Shown here: piece after piece, positions 30,800 through 39,910 of the stretch | Layout: each line of letters opens with the position of its first letter | How positions within the stretch are numbered: the stretch's first letter is position 1 | Origin: Polynucleobacter sp. KF022 | GTDB taxonomy: Bacteria; Pseudomonadota; Gammaproteobacteria; Burkholderiales; Burkholderiaceae | Length of the DNA stretch: 64,000 nt | NCBI RefSeq assembly: GCF_027924105.1 | Contig: NZ_AP026972.1 | Span: 1,302,001-1,366,000 of the forward strand | Direction: 5' to 3' | Program-made: the position numbers and the translations under genes | Notes under the pieces: generated by a model | What the model was told of the DNA's origin: nothing | Database searches by the model: none | Seen by the model: the letters and a program-made list of their open reading frames with translations, nothing else

Positions 30800-31882
30800 T
30801 CAAAGTTTCTTATTAAAACTGTATTGTGAAAATGCTTGTTCAGCCACATTAAACCATTGAGCTTCCATGTTTCTGAAGGCGCGATAGTCTTCAAAAATCT
30901 TTTTGAATTGTGGATTCTTTGCGGACTCTTCCGCATAGGTTTCTTGACTCGCTTTAAAGCAGGCTTCCAAGATCGTAGTATTGAACTTACGGAGTACCGC
31001 CCCATTCTGTAGTAGACGTTGTAATGCTGGTGGATTGAGCGCATCATACTTTGCGCACATATCAGTGTGCGCCTCAAAACAGGCTGCTTCCCATGCCGCT
31101 TGATAAGACGGTGGCAATGAATCCCACTGCTTCTTATTCACCAGGAAAGATAATCCGGCAGCACCCTCCCAAAAAGCAGGGTAATAATAATTTTTAGCCA
31201 CTTTGGCTAGACCCAACTTCTCATCGTCGTATGGACCAACAAACTCTGCAGCATCAATGGTTCCTTTTTCTAGAGCAGAATAAATCTCACCAGCAGGTAG
31301 CTGCTGTGGAACAACCCCCAGTTTTGCGAGTACTTGCCCGGCAAAGCCTGCGATACGGAATTTCAGACCCTTTAAGTCTTCTGTGGATTTAATTTCTTTA
31401 CGAAACCATCCGCCCATTTGTGTACCGGTTTGACCGCCGAGGAAATTGACAATGTTGTAGCTAGCATAGAGTTCACGCATTAACTTCATCCCATTGCCAT
31501 GCAGCATCCAAGCCGTCTGCTGTCTAGCTGTCATGCCAAAAGGAGCCGCTGTATCAAAGATAAACGCACTATTCTTACCAAGATAGTAATAACTCGCTGT
31601 ATGTCCGCACTCAACTGTGCCGTTTTGTACCGCATCTAACACTTGAAGTGCGGGTACTACTTCGCCAGCTGCAAATACTTTGACATTAAATTTGCCATCT
31701 GTTGCTTTACGCAAAGCATTCGCGAACACTTCAGGAGTGCCGAACAAAGTATCTAATGATTTAGGAAAACTCGATACTAGGCGCCAATTCAAGGTTGGCA
31801 GGCTTTGCGCGATCGATGGCGCTGCAAGCGCTGCTGCACCAGCACCAATTGTGGCTTTCTTTAAAAATGAACGTCTTTGCAT
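30800..31882 (-). CDS. TRAP transporter solute-binding protein (DctP family, Tat-exported)
   Basis: A 360-residue periplasmic solute-binding protein. The N-terminus MQRRSFLKKATIGAGAAALAAPSIA is a clear twin-arginine signal. NWRLVSSFPKSLDTLFG and FAAGEVVPALQVLDAVQNG are typical of the TakP-like branch that binds 2-oxo or aromatic acids, often as calcium salts. GLKFRIAGFAGQVLAKLGVVPQQLPAGEIYSALEKGTIDAAEFVGP is the conserved DctP ligand region, given here by position (about residues 170-215). No DctQ/DctM membrane genes are adjacent, so it is an orphan in this window. Strong ribosome-binding site (GGGAGA). Confidence 0.9.
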   Translation of the reverse strand: MQRRSFLKKATIGAGAAALAAPSIAQSLPTLNWRLVSSFPKSLDTLFGTPEVFANALRKATDGKFNVKVFAAGEVVPALQVLDAVQNGTVECGHTASYYYLGKNSAFIFDTAAPFGMTARQQTAWMLHGNGMKLMRELYASYNIVNFLGGQTGTQMGGWFRKEIKSTEDLKGLKFRIAGFAGQVLAKLGVVPQQLPAGEIYSALEKGTIDAAEFVGPYDDEKLGLAKVAKNYYYPAFWEGAAGLSFLVNKKQWDSLPPSYQAAWEAACFEAHTDMCAKYDALNPPALQRLLQNGAVLRKFNTTILEACFKASQETYAEESAKNPQFKKIFEDYRAFRNMEAQWFNVAEQAFSQYSFNKKL

Positions 31883-31951
31883 CTTCGTCTCCCTCTTAAA
31901 AAATCATCAGTCTGTATTAATGTATCAAGCTTCTGCGTATGCTTACTCAGC

Positions 31952-33298
31952 TTACTTTCCACCAACCGTCATAGATCCCAGCAATATCGACCCTGTTTCC
32001 TTGGTGCCACGAATCAGTGTATCGCTACCGATAAGTTGAATATCCATCAGCATATCGCGCAAATTACCGGCAATCGTCACTTCCTCAACAGGATATTGAA
32101 TCTCGCCATTTTCTACCCAATAACCAAATGCGCCGCGCGAATAATCACCCGTCACATAATTGACGCCCTGACCCATTAGCTCAGTGACTAGCAAGCCAGT
32201 GCCCATCTCTTTTAACAAAGCAGGCAAACCACCCTTTGGTGTTTTTTTACTCTGCAAAGTCAGATGATGAGAGCCACCGGCATTGCCGGTAGTTTTCATA
32301 CCTAATTTGCGGGCCGAATAGGTTGACAAGAAATAACCTTCCAGCATCCCTTTGTCTACTACAGTACGAGCGGATGTTTTGACACCCTCTTCATCAAATG
32401 GAGCGCTACCCGTCATGGACATTAAGTGCGGGTCTTCAAATAAGCTGACATGCTTTGGAAGGACTTGTTTACCAAGGCTATCAAGCAAAAAGCTGGAGCG
32501 ACGATATAAAGCGCCGCCCGAAACTGCTTGCACCAAGCCCCCCAATAATCCTGCAGCTAATGGGGCTTCGAAGATTACCGGACAACGTCGAGTAGTCAAT
32601 GATCTTGCCTTGAGGCGTGATAGGGCTCGCTGCGCTGCATATTTACCAATCGCAGCTGGATCAGCTAACTCCTCAGGAATGCGTGAACTGGAATACCAAT
32701 CATCCCGCTGCATATGCGCTTTCTTGCCGCCCTCGCTTGCTATGGGCGCACAAGAAATGTAGTGGCGTGAGAATGGATAACCACCCATAAAACCGTGAGA
32801 CGTACCCATCATAAAATGCGCATGATGGGCAGATACAGATGCGCCGTCACTATTTTGTATTTGCTTACTGACAGCAAATGCCGCACCTTCTGCAGAACGC
32901 GCGATCTCAACAGCTGCAGCTGCATCAATATTCCATGGATGAAACAAATCTAAATCTAATGGATTTTTTTCTAGGAGCTCAGCTTCTGCAGGACCAGCGC
33001 AGACATCTTCTGCCGTGTGTTGAGCAATGTGGAATGCAGCATCCACTGTTGCCTTTAATGATTCTTTAGAAAAGTCACTTGTACTGGCATTGCCACGATG
33101 GTGGCCCAAAAACAATGTCACGCCCACTTGCTTATCTAGACTTTGCTCAATGGTCTCAACCTCGCCCTTGCGAACGGTTACAGAGAGGCCCTGGCCTTCT
33201 GACACCTCAGCAACGGCATCTGAGGCACCCCTTCTTTTGGCCTCTTTAAGCATGAAATCGATGATTTCTTGAAACTGATTGGATGTGTATGTAAACAT
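31952..33298 (-). CDS. pmbA: Metalloprotease PmbA (TldE) of the TldD/E complex
   Basis: PmbA/TldE is the non-catalytic partner of TldD; together they degrade unfolded peptides and process microcin or CcdA-type substrates. The 448-residue length is standard. Visible family segments are VTVRKGEVETIEQSLDKQVGVTLF, STYSARKLGMKTTGNAGGSHHL and GQGVNYVTGDYSRGAFGYWVENG near the C-terminus. The last are given by residue ranges about 325-345 and 385-410. TldD itself is not in the window. It is divergent from mogA with only 26 nt between start codons. Confidence 0.93.
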   Translation of the reverse strand: MFTYTSNQFQEIIDFMLKEAKRRGASDAVAEVSEGQGLSVTVRKGEVETIEQSLDKQVGVTLFLGHHRGNASTSDFSKESLKATVDAAFHIAQHTAEDVCAGPAEAELLEKNPLDLDLFHPWNIDAAAAVEIARSAEGAAFAVSKQIQNSDGASVSAHHAHFMMGTSHGFMGGYPFSRHYISCAPIASEGGKKAHMQRDDWYSSSRIPEELADPAAIGKYAAQRALSRLKARSLTTRRCPVIFEAPLAAGLLGGLVQAVSGGALYRRSSFLLDSLGKQVLPKHVSLFEDPHLMSMTGSAPFDEEGVKTSARTVVDKGMLEGYFLSTYSARKLGMKTTGNAGGSHHLTLQSKKTPKGGLPALLKEMGTGLLVTELMGQGVNYVTGDYSRGAFGYWVENGEIQYPVEEVTIAGNLRDMLMDIQLIGSDTLIRGTKETGSILLGSMTVGGK

Positions 33299-33324
33299 AC
33301 CCTAATAATAGCTAGAATAGAAAC

Positions 33325-33948
33325 ATGAAGCATACCGAAGCCCTAAAACGAAATAGCCCAAATGAGGTCAAAATTGGCCTCATTTCCATCTCGGATCGCG
33401 CCAGTAAAGGCATTTATCAAGACGAAGGTATCCCAGCACTACAAGCCTGGCTGATGAAAGCCATCAGCAATCCCTGCGCTTTTCATGAACGCTTGATTGC
33501 CGATGAATCTGAAGTCATTACGGAAACCATCGTTGAGCTGGTGGATGAGCTCGGTTGCGATCTAGTGCTAACAACAGGCGGCACAGGCCCCTCAAGAAGA
33601 GATGTCACCCCTGAGGCTACCCGCGACGCTGGAACCCGCGAAATGCCCGGTTTTGGTGAGCAGATGCGTCAAATTAGCTTGAACTTTGTACCCACCGCAA
33701 TTTTGTCCAGACAAACTGCCGTTCTCAGAGAAATTGATAGTCACGCAGCTTTGGTAATTAACCTGCCCGGCCAACCTAAAGCGATTGCTGAAACCCTAGA
33801 AGGCCTTAAAGATGAGAACGGCAAGTCGATTGTTCCTGGTATCTTTGCTGCCGTGCCTTACTGCATTGACCTCATCGGTGGGCCTTATATTGAAACTGAT
33901 GAAGCGGTGATTAAGGTCTTCAGACCTAAGAGTGCCATTAAAAAGTAA
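33325..33948 (+). CDS. mogA: Molybdopterin adenylyltransferase
   Basis: MogA adenylates molybdopterin before molybdate insertion in molybdenum cofactor synthesis. The 207-residue protein has IGLISISDRASKGIYQDEG at the start and the nucleotide-binding TTGGTGPSRRDVTPEAT motif (about residues 90-106). INLPGQPKAIAETL follows later. Length and order fit MogA rather than the shorter MoaB. No other moa/moe genes lie nearby. An 11-bp terminator lies 33 nt after the stop. It shares a 26-nt divergent promoter region with pmbA. Confidence 0.92.
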   Translation: MKHTEALKRNSPNEVKIGLISISDRASKGIYQDEGIPALQAWLMKAISNPCAFHERLIADESEVITETIVELVDELGCDLVLTTGGTGPSRRDVTPEATRDAGTREMPGFGEQMRQISLNFVPTAILSRQTAVLREIDSHAALVINLPGQPKAIAETLEGLKDENGKSIVPGIFAAVPYCIDLIGGPYIETDEAVIKVFRPKSAIKK

Positions 33949-33981
33949 GAAGAAAAAATATCTGGTAGTTAGCAAATAAAC

Positions 33982-34008
33982 AAAAGGTCCGCAGTGCGGA
34001 CCTTTTTT
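33982..34008 (+). terminator. Bidirectional intrinsic terminator between mogA and orn
   Basis: A perfect 11-bp stem (33982-33992 with 33996-34006) with a 3-nt loop is flanked by an A-run and a T-run. It can terminate mogA (+) and orn (-), which converge here. Confidence 0.9.
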
Positions 34009-34027
34009 ATTCCTGCCTTAGATTTTC

Positions 34028-34624
34028 TTATTGAGGCAGCGGTACGATAAATTTCTCACGGTAGTACTTGAGCTCTTCTATCGACTCCTCGATATCAGCC
34101 AAGGCTGTATGCGCTTGCTTCTTAGTAAAACCTTTGACTAACTCGGGATGCCAACGCTTACATAACTCTTTCAAAGTAGAAACATCGATATTCCGATAAT
34201 GAAAGTAAGCCTCTAACTTTGGCATGTACTTAGCCATAAAACGTCTGTCTTGACCAATCGTATTGCCACACATTGGCGCAATACCCGCTTTAATATATTT
34301 CTTCAGAAATGCAATGCATTGCGCTTCGACAGTAGCCTCATCCAAGGTAGATGCTTTTACCTTGTCGATTAAACCGGAGCGGCCATGGGTACCCTTATTC
34401 CAAGCGTCCATCGCATCCAAAACCGCATCCTCTTGATGTACCACCCAGACGGGTGCCGTGGCGATGGTATTGAGGTGGGCATCCGTAACAATAATGGCAA
34501 TCTCTAAAATTCGCTCAGTTTCAGGGTTTAGACCCGACATCTCCATATCCACCCAAATGAGGTGCTCATTGGCTGGCGCCACTTTGGCTCCGGGTGTTGC
34601 TGCTATGTTAGTTTGCTCGCTCAT
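34028..34624 (-). CDS. orn: Oligoribonuclease
   Basis: Orn is the essential 3'-5' exoribonuclease that degrades diribonucleotides, including pGpG from c-di-GMP turnover. The 198-residue protein contains the DEDDh motifs: WVDMEMSGL near the N-terminus, [17 protein letters not shown] in the middle and [14 protein letters not shown] at the end. About 18 extra N-terminal residues precede the usual start ([11 protein letters not shown]), so a shorter start is possible. It is divergent from the Ste24-like protease with about 15 nt between start codons. Confidence 0.94.
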   Translation of the reverse strand: MSEQTNIAATPGAKVAPANEHLIWVDMEMSGLNPETERILEIAIIVTDAHLNTIATAPVWVVHQEDAVLDAMDAWNKGTHGRSGLIDKVKASTLDEATVEAQCIAFLKKYIKAGIAPMCGNTIGQDRRFMAKYMPKLEAYFHYRNIDVSTLKELCKRWHPELVKGFTKKQAHTALADIEESIEELKYYREKFIVPLPQ

Positions 34625-34639
34625 ATCTATAATGATCTC

Positions 34640-35893
34640 ATGACATTCACAATTATTTTTCTAATCGCCTTTATTGCTAGTTTTGGCTTGCGCCACTGGC
34701 TGTCCCAACGTCAAATTCGCTACGTAGCAAAGCATCGAAATACCGTGCCCGCTGAATTCGCTGAAAAAGTGACATTAGCCGAACATCAAAAAGCGGCTGA
34801 CTACACCATTGCTAAATTACGTCTAGGCATTATAGAAAATGGGGTCAGCGCAATCATTTTAATTGGCTTCACCCTCCTGGGCGGTTTGCAAATTCTGAAC
34901 ATGGCATTACTGCAACTTTTGGGTGAGGGCATCCCCCAACAAATGGCTCTGCTTGTTTCTATTGTGCTCATTTCTGGAGTGCTCGATATTCCATTTTCTT
35001 GGTACAAGCAATTCCATCTAGAAGAGCGCTTTGGCTTTAATCGGATGACCAAAAAACTGTTCTTCTCAGATATGTTTAAAGGGATCTCAGTAGGGAGTGC
35101 GATTGGCGTGCCACTACTCTGGGTCATTTTGTCCTTGATGGAAAAAGCAGGAGATTTATGGTGGTTGTGGGCATGGGCTGTATTAACTGTATTTAGCCTG
35201 CTGATGCAGTGGGTCTTCCCTACTTTTATTGCACCAATGTTTAATAAATTCCAAGCCCTCGATGAAGGTCCATTAAAGACGCAGATTGAATCGCTCCTGA
35301 AGCGCTGCGACTTCGCAAGCCAAGGTCTATTTGTTATGGATGGCAGTAAGCGCAGTGCTCATGGCAATGCATTTTTTGCTGGCATGGGCAAGGCTAAACG
35401 CATTGTATTTTTTGACACCCTCATTGAGAAACTCAACCCAGGCGAAGTAGAGGCAGTACTCGCTCACGAGCTTGGTCATTACAAATGCAACCATATTCGT
35501 AAGCGACTCTTGGTTTCCTTTGCGCTGAGCTTTGCTATGTTTGCCCTCTTAGGCTGGATTAGCACGAAAGTCTGGTTCTATACAGACTTAGGTGTTATGC
35601 CTAACCTGAATGGCTATAACGGCGGCCTTGCATTAGCGCTCTTTATGTTGGTCTCACCCGTATTTAGCTTTTTCTTCACACCACTCTCTAGCCTAGCATC
35701 GCGCAAACACGAGTACGAAGCTGATGGCTTTGCTGCTGAAAAATCTTCTGCAAAAGATTTAGTGACCGCACTAGTGAAGCTATATCAAGATAACGCATCA
35801 ACCCTTACGCCAGATCCGATTTACACCGCTTTCTACAGCTCGCATCCGCCTGCGCCATTACGCATTGCCAACTTGCAACGGTTTAGCTCATAA
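34640..35893 (+). CDS. M48 metallopeptidase, Ste24p/CAAX protease-like
   Basis: A 417-residue integral membrane zinc metalloprotease of the Ste24 type. It has several membrane helices, the active site HELGH in [12 protein letters not shown] (about residue 275), and the third zinc ligand in EYEADGFAA (about 360). SHPPAPLRI at the end is also typical. In bacteria these proteases act in envelope protein quality control. The open frame extends to 34562, but that would overlap the divergent orn gene. The ATG at 34640 starts with a membrane helix ([11 protein letters not shown]) and is chosen although its ribosome-binding site is weak. It is followed 2 nt later by rsgA. Confidence 0.92.
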   Translation: MTFTIIFLIAFIASFGLRHWLSQRQIRYVAKHRNTVPAEFAEKVTLAEHQKAADYTIAKLRLGIIENGVSAIILIGFTLLGGLQILNMALLQLLGEGIPQQMALLVSIVLISGVLDIPFSWYKQFHLEERFGFNRMTKKLFFSDMFKGISVGSAIGVPLLWVILSLMEKAGDLWWLWAWAVLTVFSLLMQWVFPTFIAPMFNKFQALDEGPLKTQIESLLKRCDFASQGLFVMDGSKRSAHGNAFFAGMGKAKRIVFFDTLIEKLNPGEVEAVLAHELGHYKCNHIRKRLLVSFALSFAMFALLGWISTKVWFYTDLGVMPNLNGYNGGLALALFMLVSPVFSFFFTPLSSLASRKHEYEADGFAAEKSSAKDLVTALVKLYQDNASTLTPDPIYTAFYSSHPPAPLRIANLQRFSS

Positions 35894-35895
35894 CG

Positions 35896-36909
35896 ATGGA
35901 ACAGTTTCACGCGCTACTGATCGCCTCCTACGGAAGGCATTATTTAGCGCAGCGTTTGATTGCAGACGCCCATGGTAATGAGTCGCCTGATGGTCCACTC
36001 ATTCAGGTTAGTACGCCAGCCAAGCAACATATCGGCGCAGTAGGTGATCGCATGTTACTAGAAATGACTTCGGCAGATCAAGCGCGCATTATTCAAATTG
36101 AGCCTCGAGAAAATCTTCTCTATCGCTCAGATGCTTTTAAGAGCAAACTCATTGCTTCAAACGTGGATCAAATCTTGGTAGTGCTTGCAACTCAACCTGC
36201 TTTCTCACCAGATTTGTTGGGTAGAGCAGTTGTCGCTGCAGAAGCCAATCAAATTGGCTTACATATCCTACTTAATAAATGCGATCTCAAAGATAACTTG
36301 GAGCATGCTCGCAAAATTATCGCGCCCTATGCGCGCATGGGCTACCAAGTAAGTGAGGTATCTGCCAAATTTGATCCAACCTCAATTAATGCATTACGCA
36401 CAACCTTACAAGGAAAGGTTTCTGTTTTTGTTGGGCAATCCGGCATGGGTAAATCCAGCCTACTCAATGCCTGGATACCCAACGCCGCAGCGTTGACCCA
36501 AGAATATTCAGTGCGCTTGGATACCGGTAAACATACCACCACCGCCTGTCGTTACTTTGAGCTGCCAGAAGCCTGGGGTAGAGATGAGACTGGTAAGTTG
36601 GGTGCCCTGATAGATTCGCCAGGCTTTCAGGAGTTTGGTTTAGCACATATGTCTGTGAGCGAATTACAGCACGCTTTTAGAGAATTTAAAGACTTACTGG
36701 GAAAGTGCCGCTTTCATAATTGCGCGCATTTATCAGAGCCTGAATGTGCGGTGCGAGATGCAGTAGACAGAAACGAAATAGCGCCAGAAAGACTAGCGCT
36801 ATTTAGACAACTACACTCCGACTCAAAAACAGCGGATGTTCAAATTCAGGGAATTAGCCAAGCCAAAGAGCGATGGTCAGCATTAGCAACAAAGCCATCC
36901 AAGCGATAA
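35896..36909 (+). CDS. rsgA: Ribosome small-subunit-dependent GTPase RsgA
   Basis: RsgA is a circularly permuted GTPase that aids late 30S maturation. It has an N-terminal OB-fold (about 1-80) and then a permuted GTPase with NKCD (LLNKCDLKDN) before the P-loop GQSGMGKSSLLNAW. DSPGFQEFGL is the G3 motif. A C-terminal zinc knuckle carries CRFHNCAHLSEPECAV (three Cys and one His). The 337-residue length is normal. Its start is 2 nt beyond the Ste24 stop, so the two are coupled. The 3' end overlaps the convergent CobD-like gene by 56 nt. Confidence 0.95.
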   Translation: MEQFHALLIASYGRHYLAQRLIADAHGNESPDGPLIQVSTPAKQHIGAVGDRMLLEMTSADQARIIQIEPRENLLYRSDAFKSKLIASNVDQILVVLATQPAFSPDLLGRAVVAAEANQIGLHILLNKCDLKDNLEHARKIIAPYARMGYQVSEVSAKFDPTSINALRTTLQGKVSVFVGQSGMGKSSLLNAWIPNAAALTQEYSVRLDTGKHTTTACRYFELPEAWGRDETGKLGALIDSPGFQEFGLAHMSVSELQHAFREFKDLLGKCRFHNCAHLSEPECAVRDAVDRNEIAPERLALFRQLHSDSKTADVQIQGISQAKERWSALATKPSKR

Positions 36910-37813
36910 CGAGGCGCCATACTAATCCCACTGCAGAGCGCATGGTGCGCTCAGTAGGCTCAAGACCTACTTCATAAACTACAGGCTCACCTGCCTCAGC
37001 CATGCGCAATGCTTCATCACTATTAGGCTCGCTCATTGGCTCACCTAAGCGAACACCTAGAGCTCCACTACCTGCAGCCAAGATCACTGCCGATAAAGAA
37101 TCAGACCATTTTTGTGTCAGGTAACGCCAACCATAAACAGCGCCTTCAAAGTTACCAACAATCGCAAAGCCCATGGCGGTAATGCGTGCAGGAACCCAAT
37201 CCAAGACGTAGAAGAAATGGCGTGCCGCTTCACTCAAGTTGAAGTCGCCGCGCTCAGACCAACGCTGTGCAGCAATATCTGCCAAGCGATAGAGAACAAC
37301 ACCTGCAGGACCCATTGGCATCATGAACCAGAACAGCACACCAAAGACGTGATGATGTGAGCCGATAATGGCACGCTCAAGCGCCAAAGAAATCACTTCA
37401 GTCTCAGTGAGGTTAGAAGTATCTAATTCGGGGCCATACCACTCACCTAAGGCAGCACGCGCTCCTGGCAAGTCATGCGCTTCAATCGCTTCATGCACAG
37501 CAGTAAAGGAATGGCTGAACTGACGAAAGCCAAAAAACAAATACGCGATGACGATGTTCCAAAGAAATCCAAGAATGGGGTAAGTCACCATGCAAACGAC
37601 ATACACCATGAAGACTAAGAAGGTTGGCAAGATGAAAGCAACTAAACAAGCCATGCGCGCACCTACAGGGCTTGCGCCTTCTTCAGTCTTGCCACCGAAT
37701 TCAGCGGCAACCCAATCTAACCAGCGGGCACAAACACGCGCAATCCAATGGCTTGAAGTTACTGGGCGATATTGCTCAGCAATAAGGGCAAAGAGAATAG
37801 AAAAGAAAGTCAT
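36854..37813 (-). CDS. CobD/CbiB-family membrane protein
   Basis: A 319-residue membrane protein with five or six hydrophobic segments. It resembles the CobD/CbiB family (cobalamin aminopropanol attachment) and the related AmpE group. The start FFSILFALIAEQYRPV and the DLPGARAALGEWYG helix support this. No other cobalamin genes are nearby, and many betaproteobacteria carry this gene alone, so a role in B12 synthesis is doubtful. Its start overlaps the stop of the Nudix gene (ATGA), so the two are coupled. Its last 56 nt overlap the rsgA 3' end on the other strand. Confidence 0.8.
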   Translation of the reverse strand: MTFFSILFALIAEQYRPVTSSHWIARVCARWLDWVAAEFGGKTEEGASPVGARMACLVAFILPTFLVFMVYVVCMVTYPILGFLWNIVIAYLFFGFRQFSHSFTAVHEAIEAHDLPGARAALGEWYGPELDTSNLTETEVISLALERAIIGSHHHVFGVLFWFMMPMGPAGVVLYRLADIAAQRWSERGDFNLSEAARHFFYVLDWVPARITAMGFAIVGNFEGAVYGWRYLTQKWSDSLSAVILAAGSGALGVRLGEPMSEPNSDEALRMAEAGEPVVYEVGLEPTERTMRSAVGLVWRLVIAWMALLLMLTIALWLG

Positions 37814-38553
37814 ACTTTTAATAAATGATAAAGGTTACGCAACATTCCCGCAGTAGCACCCCAAATAAAGCGGTTCTCATAAGGCATCGAATAAAAACGT
37901 CGTCCACCCTGCTCACTTTGCCACAGTCTAACCTGATGATTAGCAGGATCAAGCAAAAAACTCAGGGGCACTTCAAAGACATCAGCTACTTCAAACTCAT
38001 CCAAGACATATTCTGCCTGAGCCTGGACCAATCCTACTACTGGGGTCACGCTATAGCCAGATACCGTCAAATACTGAGGCAAGTGCCCAATAATCTCTAC
38101 TCGATTGGGGTCCAAACCAATTTCTTCCTGACTCTCCCGTAAGGCAGTGTCATTTGGACTCCGATCTTCAGGATCCATCCGACCCCCTGGAAAACTAATC
38201 TGCCCCGCGTGATCATGCAAATGATTGGTTCTTTGAGTAAGCAACACTGACAATCCCTCTTCTTTTACTAGGAGAGGGATTAGTACTGCTGCTTGAGTCA
38301 CTTTTCCGGCGGCCTGTCGCTTGGTAATAATGTCTGCCGCAATCACATGACGGTTTTCATCGGTAATCTCTGGCTGCCACTCTGGTGGAGATTGCAAACG
38401 CAGCTTTAAACCGGCTGGCTCAAGGAATTCTTTTGCCACCCTCTTTTCATCAGCACACACTTGATGAATCGGAACCGCTTGCGCATCAAATCCTAGAGGC
38501 GCAGCAACATTCATTGCGTAGTCTTCAGGGCTTGGTGTCTTGGGCATATTCAT
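37810..38553 (-). CDS. Nudix CoA pyrophosphatase (NudL-like)
   Basis: A 247-residue Nudix hydrolase that splits CoA and its derivatives to phosphopantetheine and 3',5'-ADP. The CoA-specific motif LLTQRTNHLHDHAGQISFPGG is visible by position (about residues 114-134). The Nudix box GGRMDPEDRSPNDTALRESQ followed by EEIGL is complete, with all four conserved acidic residues. The first 70 residues are an N-terminal extension typical of betaproteobacterial homologues. It overlaps the CobD-like gene (ATGA). A terminator separates it from rplS upstream. Confidence 0.92.
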   Translation of the reverse strand: MNMPKTPSPEDYAMNVAAPLGFDAQAVPIHQVCADEKRVAKEFLEPAGLKLRLQSPPEWQPEITDENRHVIAADIITKRQAAGKVTQAAVLIPLLVKEEGLSVLLTQRTNHLHDHAGQISFPGGRMDPEDRSPNDTALRESQEEIGLDPNRVEIIGHLPQYLTVSGYSVTPVVGLVQAQAEYVLDEFEVADVFEVPLSFLLDPANHQVRLWQSEQGGRRFYSMPYENRFIWGATAGMLRNLYHLLKV

Positions 38554-38566
38554 ATTCTAAGGCAAC

Positions 38567-38594
38567 AAAAAAGGCGACCGAGGCCGCCTTTTTT
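38567..38594 (-). terminator. Intrinsic terminator of the rpsP-rimM-trmD-rplS operon
   Basis: On the minus strand a 10-bp stem (38594-38585 with 38576-38567) has an 8-nt loop and a T-run at its 3' side. It lies 15 nt beyond the rplS stop. Confidence 0.85.
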
Positions 38595-38609
38595 ACTTCA
38601 AGCCGACAT

Positions 38610-39005
38610 TTATTCTGCGGCCGGAGCTGCTGCTGCAGTCTTACGTGCAGGCAACTTCTCTTTAATACGTGCAGACTTACCTGAACGATCGCGCAAGTAG
38701 TACAACTTCGCACGACGTACATCACCGCGTCGCTTCACTTCAATACCAGCGATCAATGGTGAGTAAGTTTGGAATGTACGCTCTACACCTTCGCCAGATG
38801 AAATCTTGCGAACGATAAAGCTGGAATTGAGTCCGCGATTGCGCTTAGCAATCACGACGCCTTCAAAGGCCTGGGCACGCTTACGTGTACCCTCAACTAC
38901 GTTTACGCTAACAACTACTGTGTCGCCAGGAGCAAAGCTTGGCAATACTTTGTTAGCACTTAAGCGAGCAATTTCTTCTTGCTCAATTTTTTCAATTAAA
39001 TTCAT
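38610..39005 (-). CDS. rplS: 50S ribosomal protein L19
   Basis: L19 lies at the 30S-50S interface of the ribosome. The 131-residue protein contains [52 protein letters not shown] and the [20 protein letters not shown] end segment (about residues 97-116). A short alanine-rich C-terminal tail (AAAAPAAE) extends beyond the E. coli protein (115 aa), as is common in Burkholderiales. Last gene of the rpsP operon and followed by a strong terminator. Confidence 0.97.
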   Translation of the reverse strand: MNLIEKIEQEEIARLSANKVLPSFAPGDTVVVSVNVVEGTRKRAQAFEGVVIAKRNRGLNSSFIVRKISSGEGVERTFQTYSPLIAGIEVKRRGDVRRAKLYYLRDRSGKSARIKEKLPARKTAAAAPAAE

Positions 39006-39138
39006 TTTTAATCCTTAAACATCGTATTAGCGTTTAATCCCGAAACCAAAGTTAACGGACCTAATAGAGGATGCAGTTAAAACAATTTCACTAAACCAAA
39101 AACCAAACCACCTATTCACTACTGCACACTAAAAGTAT

Positions 39139-39885
39139 TTACAGAGAGCGAAGAAATTGTTCATCTTCTCGGGTTAGTAACCCTTTGGCTCTAGCCGATT
39201 CAATTAAGTCCGGCCTTAACCTGAACGTCAGCTCTAAAGACTTCTGCCGACGCCAATCTGCTATTTTAGCGTGATGTCCGCCTAAAAGCACGTCCGGAAC
39301 CGATAAATTTTCATATATTTCAGGCCGGGTGTAGTGCGGGTAGTCTAAAAGACCATTCATAAAGCTATCTTGGGTAGCAGATTCGCCGTCTCCAAGAGCC
39401 CCAGGAATAAGCCTAATCACCGCATCCATCATGGCCATAGCGGGTATTTCACCCCCTGAAACCACAAAATCCCCAATAGAAAGCTGTAAATCGACATTTC
39501 GGTCTACAAAACGCTGGTCTACAGCTTCATATCGACCACAAATGAAGCTTAAATTTCCGTAATTGAGGATATCTGTCGCTATTTTCTGAGAAAAACGCTC
39601 GCCCTGGGGTGCCAATAAGCAAATTGGGCCGCTTTTAATGCCAGCAGCCTCATGGGATGCCTTGATACCAGCAACAGTATCTTCCAGCGGCTTGGCCATC
39701 ATGACCATTCCAGGGCCGCCGCCATACGCGCGATCATCTACTGTTTTACGAGGGTCAGAACAAAAATCTCTGGGATTCCATAAATGGACGCTTGCCAAAG
39801 ATTGTTCACATGCGCGCCCAGTAATACCCCACTGCGTTAAAGCAGAGAACATTTCCGGAAATAAGGTCACAACATCAAAGCGCAT
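39139..39885 (-). CDS. trmD: tRNA (guanine-N1)-methyltransferase TrmD
   Basis: TrmD uses S-adenosylmethionine to methylate G37 of tRNAs that read CNN codons, preventing +1 frameshifts. The 248-residue protein has the SPOUT trefoil-knot motifs: FPEMFSALTQWGITGRA at the start, DDRAYGGGPGMVMM (as VDDRAYGGGPGMVMMAKPL), CGRYEAVDQRFVD, and LSIGDFVVSGGEIPAMAMMD. The C-terminal helical domain ends DEQFLRSL. It sits between rimM and rplS in the standard operon, with a 133-nt gap before rplS. Confidence 0.97.
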   Translation of the reverse strand: MRFDVVTLFPEMFSALTQWGITGRACEQSLASVHLWNPRDFCSDPRKTVDDRAYGGGPGMVMMAKPLEDTVAGIKASHEAAGIKSGPICLLAPQGERFSQKIATDILNYGNLSFICGRYEAVDQRFVDRNVDLQLSIGDFVVSGGEIPAMAMMDAVIRLIPGALGDGESATQDSFMNGLLDYPHYTRPEIYENLSVPDVLLGGHHAKIADWRRQKSLELTFRLRPDLIESARAKGLLTREDEQFLRSL

Positions 39886-39910
39886 ATCTATCTCGCATTA
39901 TCTTTGAGCT

